DNA from: Letharia columbiana
Lineage: Eukaryota; Ascomycota; Lecanoromycetes; Lecanorales; Parmeliaceae
Assembly (NCBI RefSeq): GCF_014066305.1
Contig: NW_023501037.1
Location: forward strand, 868,001-932,000
DNA: 64,000 nucleotides
Direction: 5' to 3'
How positions within the stretch are numbered: the first letter of the stretch is position 1; every line of letters begins with the position of its first letter. The translations under genes and the position numbers were made by a program. The notes beneath the pieces were generated by a model. It saw only the letters and a program-made list of their open reading frames with translations. It did no database searches and was not told the origin of the DNA. Shown here in pieces: positions 23,043 to 34,924 of the stretch.

Positions 23043-25099
23043 TCATATTCCACCTTCTAGTTCGCTGAAATGTACCACATCCGGCGCATGGCTGCTATTT
23101 CCATAAACATCCCCTCCGTAAGTGAGATACCCCTCAATGTCCGCCTTCGGCACTGCCAACACTTGCTCAGCATCACCAAACACCCACACGGTCTGCATAC
23201 CCATGATCATATGCTGCAGCGTATGACAGTGGATCATCCACACCCCAGGCTGCTGCACCCTCAACCTCCACGCGCGCCACCCTTGCTTTTCGTTTGGTTG
23301 CGTTGTCGCATTGTAGCGGAAGAGCATCGTCGTGTCCCGAAGCACCGGTTCGGTGCCCTTCAGTCGCTCTTCGGCAACTTTGGGGTCGAAGGCTCCCGGC
23401 CCGCCTCCGATGTCGTAGTAGTGTTCGCCGTGGGCATGCCACGGGTGGACGTCGAGCCCGCCACCCGTTTCATTGTCGATGGCGTGAGCGCCAATGTTCT
23501 GGAGCACTATCTCCAATACTTCGCCGACTTTGGCAGGGAAGGTGTTCGTCGATGGGTCGAGGCCACCGTTCTTCACGGCTGCCGAGTAGGACGGCGTGTA
23601 AGCGGTTTGGTTCTTGTACAGCGACACGAGATATGGCTGGCTTGGCGTGGTGTGCGGGATCGAGTCGTTCGTGTCGGCCGTCCAGGTTACGCTTGAGTCC
23701 TTCCAGATGATGTACTTGTCCAGGATTTGCTGCACGTTGAGGACGACCCGGCGTGTCACCTGTGAAACAGAGGGGAAGTCGTTTGGATAGAGAGGTTGTA
23801 GGACGTAGTCGAGAAAACCGTCGACGGTCGGTGGGAGTGCGATGGGCTTTCGGTTTGGGTAGGTCGTGTTTGAAGCGCTCTTGGAGGGATCCGAAGGGAT
23901 CATGCAAGAATTGTTATAGCGAAGGATGGCGTAATTCGTTGTGTTGCTCGGACGCTCACGGCTCTCGATCTGAATGTAGTAGTCGAGTTTTCCGGACTGC
24001 TTCAGCTCATTGCAGGTATTGGATTTGAGAAGCGCGCTGAAGCGCTGGCCAGAACCAATCTGGAGGAAGGTGGTGGAGTGTGGTTTGGTGTAACCGCCAT
24101 CAGCTTCGATGACTTGTAGATCGGTATGATCTTCGACTCCCAATGCAGAGTACGATAGGGAGTGACCTCCAATGAAACGCACCCTGTACAAGCTGTTTGG
24201 CTCTATATCAATGATTGCAAGTTGGGAGGATGATTGGTCGGTCACACCAAAGTTCGAGATTGTCTTGCCGTTGATAATGAACCCATTTGTTTCACCACTC
24301 CACACGAAAGGCGTTGCCTGCAACCCCTGCTCTATGGTTGTGTCTGTCTCATTGAAGAGCTCTTGAATATGAACGACCAGGTCGCCATCAACTTCATACG
24401 GGGGGACTTTGTCCTCGACGATCAATGGACCGGAGCAGCTGACGGCCTGGAAGCCTACGTGAGAGTGATAAAAGTACGTTCCTGCCGATCCATTGGGCAT
24501 ATGGAGTTCATAGTCAAAAAAATGTTGGGGAGGTATGGGCCATTGACTGGCGAGTGGTGTTCCGTCGGAAAATGGATAGGCAGCCATTGCGAGTCCATGC
24601 CAATGCTAAATATTTTCTCAATTAACTAAAAGAGCATGAGGAAGAAGAAAATAAAAAGCACCGCAGCATCATTGTACCAGCGCCGTTAGGAATCGAACCT
24701 AATACGAACTAAATACCCCCAACAACAGAAGAGGAAGGGGACCATTTGTCTGGTTATTCAACTCACCATAGTAAGATTTTGACCTTTCATATCATTGTAA
24801 ACCCTGATCCAAGCTATTTCGTTTTCCGGCACACGAAGCTCGGGTCCAGGAATGGATCCGTTGACCAGCGTTGTGAGCCTTTGAATCCCTCCTAGACTGA
24901 TATTTTGCACCGTGACGCGCAATATCGCGTCGGGCGAAAAGGAGCCATCGTGAATGATTGCTGTCACATCATAAGGGATAACAAAAGGGAATAGCAGCAG
25001 AAGAGAATAACGATAAGACAGTTTGACTGGCATCATGATCAACGCCCATAAAGAGCAAGACATCACTGGAGCTTTGTGAAAAGCCTTTTCGAATGACAA
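23043..25099 (-). CDS. Secreted fungal-type L-ascorbate oxidase (multicopper oxidase)
   Basis: Two exons: 25099-24767 and 24605-23043. The 161-bp intron starts GTGAGT, ends TTTAG and joins N-L-T-M to H-W-H-G in phase 0. From the first ATG the protein has 631 residues. Met22 or Met23 (about 25036/25033) is the likelier start, since K/R then L-L-L-L-F-P-F-V-I forms a signal peptide directly after it. Copper ligands are present in all four motifs: H-W-H-G (112-115), Y-H-S-H (157-160), H-P-W-H-A-H-G (498-504) and H-C-H-x3-H-x4-M (570-581), so T1, T2 and T3 centres look intact. The run from H-D-G-S-F-x-P-D to Q-W-P-I-P-P-x-H-F-F-D-Y-E resembles fungal ascorbate oxidases more than laccases. The expected reaction is oxidation of ascorbate (or phenols) with reduction of O2 to water, outside the cell. 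Many N-x-S/T sites are seen. Laccase is the alternative. Confidence 0.9.
24644..24724 (-). repeat. Short dispersed repeat with a tRNA-like B box, inside the oxidase intron
   Basis: On the minus strand this 81-bp segment contains TTAGG-TTCGATT-CCTAA, a 5-bp stem with 7-base loop shaped like a tRNA T-arm and matching the Pol III B-box core GGTTCGATTCC. It is followed by CGGCGCTGG. No complete tRNA cloverleaf is present. A mutated copy is at 20569-20649 in the other orientation. It may be a SINE-like fragment. It occupies about half of the intron and does not touch the splice sites. Confidence 0.75.
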
Positions 25100-25600
25100 A
25101 TCCTGGTGACAATAAGTGCTGTGTAGGCATGTTTTAAGAGATCTTTCCGTCAGCCTTGCGAGATATATGGATTCTTCCGCGGACCAGGGTCAGTGTCAGT
25201 TGGCTCCCTTAAGCAGCTGAACGAGTCCTGAGCGCACCGCGCATCACGCAAATGCACGCACACCTTTTTGGTTGCGCACCAGCGTGACGCTTATCTTACA
25301 TGTTACTTTGACTGACTGTATATTAGTGGCTGGAAAGATATGGAATATTCAATGGTGTCGTGGTTTCATGGTTTTGTACGCGCTCAGCACCAAAAGCATG
25401 TCAATTCAAATATCATTCAGATTATACATTGAGTCCCTGACATAATTCTACTACCCCTTCTCTTTACGCTCCCATTTAGCAGTTTCTTCGAGTAGTTACT
25501 TTATGTTACGAACCTACCCTTACCTTAACACTCCTTTTCATGATACTTCCGCATTAGAACTGGCGTGTATTGGCAGAGACTAGATAGGTTTAGCAACGAA
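25100..25600 (-). promoter_or_regulatory. Upstream region of the ascorbate oxidase gene
   Basis: Normal-composition DNA with no ORF of note. CCATATATCT (minus strand, about 25,161-25,170) is a TATA-like site about 65 bases before the first ATG and 130 before the preferred one. Composition turns AT-rich with RIP features after about 25,600, the right border of the island. Confidence 0.5.
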
Positions 25601-25899
25601 TTTTAAAAGAATAATTTAAAGCGGGAATAGTTCTACTCTTCTACCGCTAACTCGATTAGGTAATATCACGGACTTCGACGAAACCTTTATCGAAGAGTTA
25701 TAAATCTCTTTAAATTTCACTTATTCTTCTTCTTTTATTATATATATATATTATAAACTTCTTTAATAATAGGGCTCTCGTTATAACGATTTTTATAGTT
25801 ATATTACTAGACTATTAAGCTATAATCGCTATTATATTATATTATAAATATATTCTTTTAATAAAGTATAAGTAAATCGAGTTTAATTAGCTAGATATA
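25601..25899. other. Transition to AT-rich DNA
   Basis: CpA and TpG fade out across this stretch. No gene or repeat family was recognised. Confidence 0.5.
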
Positions 25900-26795
25900 A
25901 CTATAATAGTTCGAATAACTAAAATAATTAAGATATTTCTATAGCTGCGATAATCTAAATAGCTAAGATAATTAAAATATTTCTATAGCTGCGATAGCTT
26001 AAATAGCTAAAGTAGCTAAGATATCTCTATAGCTGCGATAGTCTAACTAGCTAAAATAGCTAAGATATCTCTATAGCTGCGATAGTTTAAATAGATAAAA
26101 TAATTAAAACTTCTTTATAGCTGCGATAGCTAAGATATTCTTATAGCTGCGATAGCTTTAATAGCTGAAATTACTAAGATATTCTTACGGCTGCGGTAAT
26201 TCAAGTAGTTGAAATAACTAGAATATCTCTATAGCTGCGATAGCTTTAATAGCTGAAATTACTAAGATATTTTTATAATTGCGATAGTTTAAATAGTTAA
26301 AATAATTAAAATAGTTATATAACTACGATAGCTTAAATAGTTAAAATTATTAAAATATTCTTACGACTACGATAGTTTAAGTAGTTAAAATAGTTAGAAT
26401 ATCTTTATAATTACGATAACTCGAATAGCTAAAATTACTAAGATATTCTTATAACTATAATAATCTAAATAGCTAAAATAGTTAAAATCTTCTTATAATT
26501 ATAATAGTCTAAATAGCTGAAATAACTAAAATATTTTTATAGCTACGATAGCTTCGATAGTTAAAGTAATTAAGATATCTCTAGAGCTATAATAGCTTAA
26601 ATAACTAAAATAGCTAAGATATTCTTACGACTACGATAGCTTAAGTAGCTAAAGTAATTAAGATATCTCTATAGCTGCGATAGCTTTAATAATTAAAATT
26701 ATTAAGATATCTTTATAGCTACGATAGTCTAAATAGCTAAAATAACTAAAATATCTCTATATTTACGATAGTTTAAATAGCTAAAATAGCTATCG
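25900..26795. repeat. Minisatellite, unit about 45 bp, roughly 20 copies
   Basis: Tandem units are of the form TAGCTAAAATAGCTAAGATAT, CTCTATAGCTGCGATAGCTTA, differing by point changes and small deletions. Several units keep GCTGCGATAG with TpG while others have ACTACGATAG, so RIP-type mutation is uneven along the array. Within each unit AATAGCTAA/TAGCTAAGATA is itself a partial duplication. No coding frame. Confidence 0.88.
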
Positions 26796-26796
26796 A

Positions 26797-27455
26797 GATA
26801 AGATATCGAATAATTTCAATTCGTTTAAATATATATTATTCGATAGATAACTCTTATCTATAGAGATTTAATTAACTATAATCGACGTAATAGATTCTTC
26901 TCTTATATACTTATTATAGTAATATATTATAATATAATATTATCTAGATACGCGAAGATAGTAAGTTAAATTATAGTATTATTCTTCGCTTATTATATAG
27001 TAATTTAACGTGAAATTATAGAGAGTATATAATATAAGATCTTAAAGAGCTAAGCGATATTCTTAACGATAATAATCTTATTATCGCTTAGTCTCTTCGT
27101 AATATTCTTTATATTTATCTATTACGATAATCTCTTCTCTTACTTAACTAAGTACTCTAGCTAAATAGCTAACTAAGTAAATAATTAAGTAAATTAATAT
27201 AAGATTATAGAGAGTAGATTTATTATATTACTATTACTACTAACTATCTTCGTAATAATCTCCGTATTTATCTACTATAGTAATTTCTTCTCTTACTAAG
27301 TATCGAGCTAGTATAAGATCGTAAAGAGTAGATCTATTATATTACTACTGCTACTGACTATCTCCGTAATTCTCTTCGTAATATATTATTCCTCCTCTTA
27401 TAGAATATTAGACTAAGTAACTAATTGAGTAGCTAACTAAATAAATTGATGTAAG
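26797..27455 (-). repeat. Family B fragment, heavily RIP-mutated
   Basis: It begins with GATATCGAATAATTTCAATTCG, the counterpart of the sequence at 50,635-50,660, and runs through mutated repeat-tail sequence (TATTCTTCGCTTATTA, CTTATTATCGCTTAGTCTC). It lacks both LTR and palindromic terminus. Confidence 0.7.
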
Positions 27456-27461
27456 ATTATA

Positions 27462-29640
27462 AGTAAAGGCCTATGAATTAAATTCATAAAGTTGAATTTT
27501 TCTAAGTTAAATCGAATTTTAGCCCTAGCCCTAAGTCAAATCGAACTCTAATCGCTTACTGTGCGTTTTTAACCTATATATAAGTATATATATATGAAGA
27601 GAGGCGCGCTAAGGCCTAATTAGAAAGGTATATTAAGTATAGAGAATTAATTCGTAATAATTACCTATAAAAAATAGAGAAAGACCACGTTCTTATAATA
27701 AGAAGTATCGAAATATCGAAAAGAAATAAAGATAACGTGCTAATTAATGGTATAAATTCTATAATATCTTCTACCGTAGTAAAATCTTTCGAATAATAAA
27801 ATAGCTGTAGACATCGAACGATTTCAATTCGTTTAAATATATATCGTTCGATATTTCTTCTATAGAGGCTTAATTAACTATAATAGTAGATTCTTCTCTT
27901 ATAACGTTATTGTAGTAATGTATCATATTAATATAGTAAGAATAATAGACTAAGTTATAGTAATATTCTTCGCTTACTAAGTAATAATTTAATATAAAAC
28001 CGTGGAGAGTATATAACGTGGAATCTTGGAGAGCTAAGCCGTGTTCTTAACGATAATAGTCTTATTGCCGCTTGATTTCTCCGTAGTATTCTCCGCATTT
28101 GCCTATTATAGTTCCTTCTCTTACTCCTCAATATAGTAGAAATAACAGGTCAAGTTACAGTGGTATTCTCCGCTTACTAAGTAATGATTTAATATAAAAC
28201 GATTAAGTTGCAGTGGTATTCTCCGCTTACTAAGTGATAATTTAATATAAAACCGTGAAGAGTATATAACGTGGGATCTTGGAGAGTTGAGCCGTGTTCT
28301 TGACGATGATAGTCTTATTACCGCTTGATTTCTCCGCAGTATTCTCCGTAGTATTCTCCATAGTGTTCTCCGCATTTGCCTATTATAGTTTCTCCTCTTA
28401 CGATATTTCTTCTATAGAGGCCTAATTAACTATAATCGTCGTAGTAGATCCTCCTCTTATAACGTTATTGTAGTAATGTATTATATTAATATAGTAGGGA
28501 TGATAGGCCAAGTTGTAGTGGTGTTCTCCGCTTACTAAGTAATGATTTGATATGAAATCGTAAAGAGCATATAACGTGAGATCTTGGAGAGCTGAGCCGT
28601 GTTCTTGACGATGATAACCTTGTTGCCGCTTAGTTTCTCCGCAGTGTTCTCCGTAATATTCTCCGCAGTATTCTCCGCATTTATCTATTGTAGTTTCTTC
28701 TCTTACTTCTTAATGCAGTAGGGATAACAAGCCAAGTTGTAGTGGTGTTCTCCGCTTACTAAGTAATGATTTGATATAAAACCGTGAAGAGTATATGACG
28801 TGGGATCTTGGAGAGCTGAGCCGTGTTCTTAGTGCTGAGGGCCTTATTGCCGCTTAGTTTCTCCGCAGTATTCTCCGCATTCGCCTATTATAGATCCTTC
28901 TCTTACTCCTCCTCTTATAGAGTATCAAACTAAGTGGCTAGCTAAGTAGCTGACTGAGTGAATAATTGATATAACGTGGGATCTTGGAGAGCTAAGCCGT
29001 GTTCTTAACGATGGTGACCTTATTGCCGCTTAGTTTCTCCGCAGTGTTCTCCATAGTATTCTCCGCAGTGTTCTCCGCATTTGCCTATTATAGTTCCTCC
29101 TCTTACTCCTTAATGCAGTGGGGATGATAGGCTAAATTGTAGTAATGTTCTCCGCTTACTGAGTGATGATTTGATATAAAATCGTGGAGAGTATATGACG
29201 TGAGATCTTAAAGAGCTGAGGCGTGTTTTTGACGATGGTGGCTTTATTACCGCTTGATTTCTCCGTAGTATTCTCCGTATTTATCTATTATAGTTCCTTC
29301 TTTTACTCCTTAATATAGTGGGAATAATAGACTAAGTTGTAGTGATATTCTTCGCTTACTAAGTAATGATTTAATATAAAATCGTGAAGAGTATATAACG
29401 TGGAATCTCGGAGAGTTAAGCCGTATTCTTGACGATAATAGCTTTATTACCGCTTGATTTCTCCGTAGTATTCTCTAGTATTCTCCGTAGTATTCTCCGC
29501 ATTTATCTATTATAGTTTCTTCTCTTACTTCTTCTCTTATAGAGTATTAAACTAAGTAATTAGCTGAGTAACTAATTAAGTAAATTACTAAGCTAATAGA
29601 GTAAATAGTATTAACTAAGTAACTAATCGAGTAGTATATA
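27462..29640 (-). repeat. Family B copy with expanded internal repeats
   Basis: It starts with the palindromic terminus AGTAAAGGCCTATGAATT and continues into the sequence matching the 3' part of the BIR-element ORF. The region for the repeat-rich tail is then expanded: TTCTCCGCTTACTAAG-type words recur at about 27,967, 28,166, 28,219, 28,524, 28,748, 29,148 and 29,348. Between them are GGATCTTGGAGAGCTGAGCC and GTATTCTCCGCA runs. RIP is moderate, since many TpG and CpA survive. Minus frames are broken. No BIR part was recognised in this copy. Confidence 0.75.
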
Positions 29641-29644
29641 GAAG

Positions 29645-30300
29645 AGAACGATGGCTGTAAATCCGTTTCGAGCTCTTTTTTAAGAGCTTTTTAACGCGTT
29701 TATAAGTAGTAGTAGATAGCTATTAGACTCGCTTACGGCCTCGATTACTAGTAGTAGCGGATTCGCGTTAATAGAGGCTCTAAGAGGCGGATAAAAGGGG
29801 TATATATATTTAAAGCGTTTAGTAACGTTTTCGCGAGAGGTATCGAGAACGATTATATTTATATTAATGGAATTAATAGAATTAATAGAGTAATAAAAGA
29901 ATAATAATTACATAAATAAACAAATAGGTGAAAGAATTATTATTCGATCTCGAACGCGTTTAGTATAACTACTATAACTATTATATTTAAATATTTATTT
30001 AATTTATTAATAGTAGATTAAACTTTATTATTTTTACAGCGTTAGAAAGCGTAAACTAAGCTCTATAATTTACGAAATTATAAAGTAATAGTATTCGTAG
30101 AGAGCTAGTTATTTTAGAGTATAAAACTTCTATATATAAATTTTTAATAAGAAAGCTCGAAAGGGCTAGCGAGCTAACTTAGTCGATTTAATTAAAGAGC
30201 GTAGTAATTCTAAATTTATAATTAACTACATATATAAATTCAAGATTTTCAAGCTTAGCTCTATCTTATTCTTTTATATATACTAATAGAGAGTAAAGCT
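29645..30300 (+). repeat. Family C repeat, copy 2
   Basis: Landmarks as in the copy at 5.3 kb: CTTTTTAACGCGTTTATAAG, GAGGCTCTAAGAGGCG, ATTTATATTAATGGAATT, AACGCGTTTAGTATAAC, TTAGAAAGCGTAAAC, then the closing CTTATTCTTTTATATATACT module. It follows directly on family B. Confidence 0.78.
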
Positions 30301-30555
30301 ATTATATTACTACTACTATTAACTATCTTCGTAATTTTAATTTTATATATCTAAATAAGTAGTTACGTTAACGTTGTATAGAGTAACTTTATAATTAAAT
30401 TACTATCTTATAATATAAAATAGTAATGTAATTTATAGATGATCGACGAGGCTAATAACTATTCTATATAATTAGCCTATTAGATTATTACCCTTTTCGT
30501 TTTAAATTATTCTTTTAAATTATATTACTAAATCTATCTACTTTCGCTAATCGTA

Positions 30556-32414
30556 TGAAAATACGCTATACTTAATATAGACTATCTTAACGCTAAGACT
30601 ATCTTAATATTAAATTTTTTAATAATTGAAATTATTTATTTCTTATCTATCTATTATAATTATAATTATATTTAATTTATATATTATTATTTAGAAACGT
30701 ATCTAAAAGGCTTTAGCTATTATTATTCTCGAAATAAAGTTTAAAGTTATTCGATTAACTATTAAATTTAATATATCTTATAATTAGCTTCTAAATCGTT
30801 ATAATAAGATTTTCTTTAAAGATAGTTACTCTTATATACTTATATATTATAAAGAATAAGCTCTTTATTAATATATATAATAACTCGATAAATTAAAAAT
30901 ATCTTATAGTCGTTCGATATTTAAAAGAGTTATAAACTCTATACTCCGCGAGCGCTTTAGTTCTATTAAGTACGTAGGTAATTATTAATTCACGCGATTT
31001 TTAAGATATAATTCTTAATATAAAATATATAAATAAAAGTCTCTTATAGCTTAACGAAAGAATATATATAAATTAGAAGCTATTTAGAACTAATTTTAAT
31101 ATTTTTAAAATATCTATTAAGAGTTTAAAGTATAAATAAAGAATATTTAATAAGATTAAATTTCAAATTAGAGTAAATAAGAGTTAATAGATTATTATAA
31201 AAGAAAGAGAATTTCTATTTTATTAAACGAATATAGATAATAGAGAGTATATTATATTAATTAAGTATATTAGTAGCTTAGATTATACGCTTCCCCCGAT
31301 ATTAATTTTAATTAAGAAATAATATCTTAATAATTAATTCTAAGAGAGTCTTAATTTTAATACTCTATAAGATATTAATAATTTCGAATATATAAACGAT
31401 AATCTATATAAGGCCTAGATTCAGTTATTTTAATTATTTTATAAAGAGAAGGCGTATAGAAATATATAGGTTATTATTATTTAATAATTATAATAGTTAT
31501 CTTATTAGAGAAGTACTTAAATATATAAAGAATAATAATATTATTTTATTCTATTTACTTTTATACTCTTTATATCTATATTAATTATTAAATATAAATA
31601 TCTTTTAATTATTTAAATATTAGTATATCGAGATAATTAATATCGTAATACGCTAAACTAGCGATAATTATTTAAAACTCGATTTTTTAATTAATTTTTA
31701 AGTAATTTATAATTAAATCTTTATTAGATTAATTATTATATTTAAATAATGATAATAAGCCTTTTTCTCTATAATTCTACTATTATTTTAAATTATTTAA
31801 CTAGATTTTAATAGAGAAACTCTTCGCTAAGAAATAAAACTCTAGAATAAGAAATATTCGATCTTGAAGATTAGCTAATACTATATACTTATTATTAAAT
31901 TATATAATATAAAAAGAAACTATAGAATATATATTTAATTAATTAGTCGCTTAATAGATATATTCGTAAGATAAAAGCGAAGATACTTTTAGATCTTCTT
32001 ATTAAGTAAGAATTAAATATTATTTAATAGGCTATAGTAATCTAAGTAGCTTATAAAATAAAGTTTAATACGATAATTTAAAAGAAAGATATTATCTACT
32101 CTTATTAAATCTAAAATAAGATTATTATATCTAAGAAAACGAAGATTAAAAAGACTTTAAAGACTTTAAAGTAGATAAATATTAAAGAATCTCGAATATA
32201 TAATATACTTAGAAATAAGAAGATTAAGTAATTTAAGATTACTATAATAAGAGCTAGATAGTTAATTAAGATTAAAAGAATTAAAGAGACTAAAATAGAT
32301 AATAATAGTTTATAATATATATATATATAGATAAATAGATAAAATAATTGAAAAAATTCGTATTAAGGCGGTCTTAGCGTTAGAGTAGCTTATATTAAGT
32401 ATAGCGTATTTTCA
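30556..32414 (+). mobile_element. Second pogo/Fot1-type transposon, RIP-mutated
   Basis: A 1,859-bp element whose ends are inverted over about 54 bp (30556-30609 and 32361-32414), starting TGAAAATACGCTATACTTAA, flanked by TA at 30554-30555 and 32415-32416. At 31146-31172 a frame reads F-N-K-I-K-F-Q-I-R, as expected from a mutated F-D-E-T-G-F-Q-I-G motif of pogo transposases. Further on Y-T-L-P-P-I-L-I-L-I-K matches the conserved L-P-P block. Its terminal sequence is unrelated to that of 1909-3816, so this is a different family. Stops are frequent; inactive. Confidence 0.87.
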
Positions 32415-32559
32415 TATAATTACTACTTAGAAGTCTTCTTCTCTTATAGATATTCGTACTCTAATTAATTATCTTATTTAATATAAGTAAAAACTTATAA
32501 ATTAAATTTATAGTAAGTAGATAAATAGTTAGAGAAAATTGAAAAGTTTATTAAATTAA

Positions 32560-33110
32560 TATATATAAAAGAATAAGATAGAGCTAAGCTAAAAAATCTT
32601 AATTTTATATATATAGTTAATTATAAATTCGAGTTCGCTACGCTCTTTAATTAAATCGACTAAGTTAATTTAATAACTCTTTTATATCTTCTTATTAAAA
32701 ATTAAATATATATTATTTATAAATAAAATAACTTTTTTATTTTCTATTAAAATTTTAATTTTTTTTTCTTAAATTATAAAGCGTAGTTTACGCTATCTAA
32801 TATTAAAAGAATTATAAAATTCGATTCTATAATTATTAAAAAGTAAGAAGCTTAAATATTATTTATTAAAGTTCGCTTATTAAAGTTCGCTCGATAGCTT
32901 TAATTAAAAAATAGATATATATTATTTAATTTTAAAATAACTTTTTTATTTTCTATTAAATTTTTAAGATTTTCTATTTAAATTATAGAATATAATATAG
33001 ACTTTTAGATAAAAAAAGAATTATTAAATTTAGTCTTATAGATATTTAAAGATAAAGAATTTAAATATCGCTTATTAAAAGTTCGCTTATTAAATTTACT
33101 CGATAGTCGA
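32560..33110 (-). repeat. Family A repeat, copy 4
   Basis: The module AATATATATAAAAGAATAAG opens it. Two half-units follow, with CGCTCGATAGC near 32,890 and CTCGATAGTC near 33,100. Heavily RIP-mutated, no coding capacity. Confidence 0.7.
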
Positions 33111-33194
33111 TAACTTATTATTTTAATTAAGAATAAATATATATACTAGTCGAAAAGATATAATATAATATAATATTTTAATTTATTATATTAT

Positions 33195-34920
33195 ACTCTA
33201 ATAAGTAAAAACTTATAAATTAAATTTATAAAGTTAAATTTTTCTAAGTTAAATAAAGTTAAATTTTTCTAAGTTAAATGAAATTTTAGCTCTAGCTCTA
33301 AGTTAAATCGAACTCTAATTACTTACTATACGTTTTTAATCTACTTTTCTTAGTTTTATTATTATAAAATTAATAAAGAAGATAAAAGCCTTAATTCTAA
33401 GTTAAATTAAACTCTATTTATTTTTTATATAATATTTAATCTATTTAATTTATTTCTATTACTATAAATCGCTAATTAATTATATTCTTATTTAAAAAAG
33501 AAGTATTTATTTAATAATCTTATTTTTAATATATCTTATTAATTAAGTAAATTATCTTCTTAATAAATCGCCTAGAATTATAATTAATAAGTTAACTTTA
33601 TTAATAACTCGACTTAAGACTATATATAATTAATTATAAATAAAAACTTCGAAGTATAGATATAGATTAATTTACTATAATAATTAGTCTTAGATTTTAT
33701 TAATTATTATATTAAAGATTAATTAAATTAGAAATTAAATATATTAAAAGAAAGTATATAGATTATTCGAATTAGATAAAGTTAGAGGGATATATAATAT
33801 ATAATATTATTTATTATTATATTTATTTTTAAGAATATAATAATCGAGTATTTTAGATTTAATATATTTTATTTATAAATATATCTTATTATATAGATTT
33901 ATATATTATTTTAAATTTCTTAATATTATTATTATATAATCTTATATTAATTTTAAATAATAAGATAAAAGCGAGATTAATTTAAAGATATTTATTATTT
34001 TAATAAGTAGAAGAAAGCTATCTTTCTTATTAACGACTTAATTTCTATTATTATAAATAATTTTAGCTTTAAAAAACTTATTAAAAACTTAATTATTAAA
34101 TTAAGTAATATTCTTATTAAAAGTATAAAGAATTATTTTAGATATATAGAAATTAGCTATTTAATATAAGTTAAGATTATTATAAATAATATTAATTACG
34201 TTATAAGTAATAAAATATATAATTATAAATTAAATAAGAGAAAAAGTAAAGTTTAATATTTATCGCTATAGTATTAAATACGCTATTAATTAAATAACGA
34301 TCTCGCTCTTTATTATTAAGAGATAAAATTATTATATCGAGTAAAAAGCGTAAGATAACTACTCTAATAAATATCGATAATAAAAAAATCTTTATATTAT
34401 AATCTTTTATTAAAGAGATATAAATTTCTAAATCTAAATACGCGTTAATAATAATATATACTATTAATAATTATTAAATACTCTTATATAAGAAGTATAA
34501 TTTAATTTTTAATTTTATAAATAATCGAGAAAAAAAGTAAGAGTAAACTTTAAAGGTATATATTATAAATATATAAGGATATAAGGATATAATTTTAATT
34601 TTTCTTAAATCTATAATATCGATTTAGATATTTATTAACGCGAGTAATTTTAGATTTATCGCGATTTTTTTATAAGTAATAAAAAGTAAATATTAAAATT
34701 AGTATAGATACGATATTAGTATAAGTAAGATAGATAAAATAATAAGACTATCGAATTATATATATAAAAAGAAGATATAATATAGTAGAGAATATCTTCT
34801 ATTAAGATATTAGATTATAGAATTAAGTAATATATTAAGAATACGCTCGTAATAGTAAATAGATATCGTAATAGTAAATATAAAGTAATTTATATTATTA
34901 GTTAATATAGTAATTATATA
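33195..34920. other. Family B terminus fragment, then unassigned RIP-degraded DNA
   Basis: 33,195-33,350 repeats the AGTAAA..TTATAAATTAAATTTATAAAG terminus of family B, with a short internal duplication of AAGTTAAATTTTTCTAAGTT. From 33,350 to 34,920 I see only AT-rich broken frames. Confidence 0.5.
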
Positions 34921-34924
34921 TAAT

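Noticed and set aside
23070..23907. Several plus- and minus-strand frames of 90-208 codons over the oxidase gene
   Set aside because: They lie in other frames of the ascorbate oxidase exon 2, which has all copper motifs in its own frame.
24660..24710. Possible tRNA gene in the oxidase intron
   Set aside because: Only a T-arm-like hairpin and B box are present; no acceptor pairing, D-arm or anticodon arm can be formed around it.
28121..28375. 84-codon minus-strand frame in the family B copy
   Set aside because: It is in a different frame from the BIR-element ORF tail and appears only because the repeat units lack stops in that frame.
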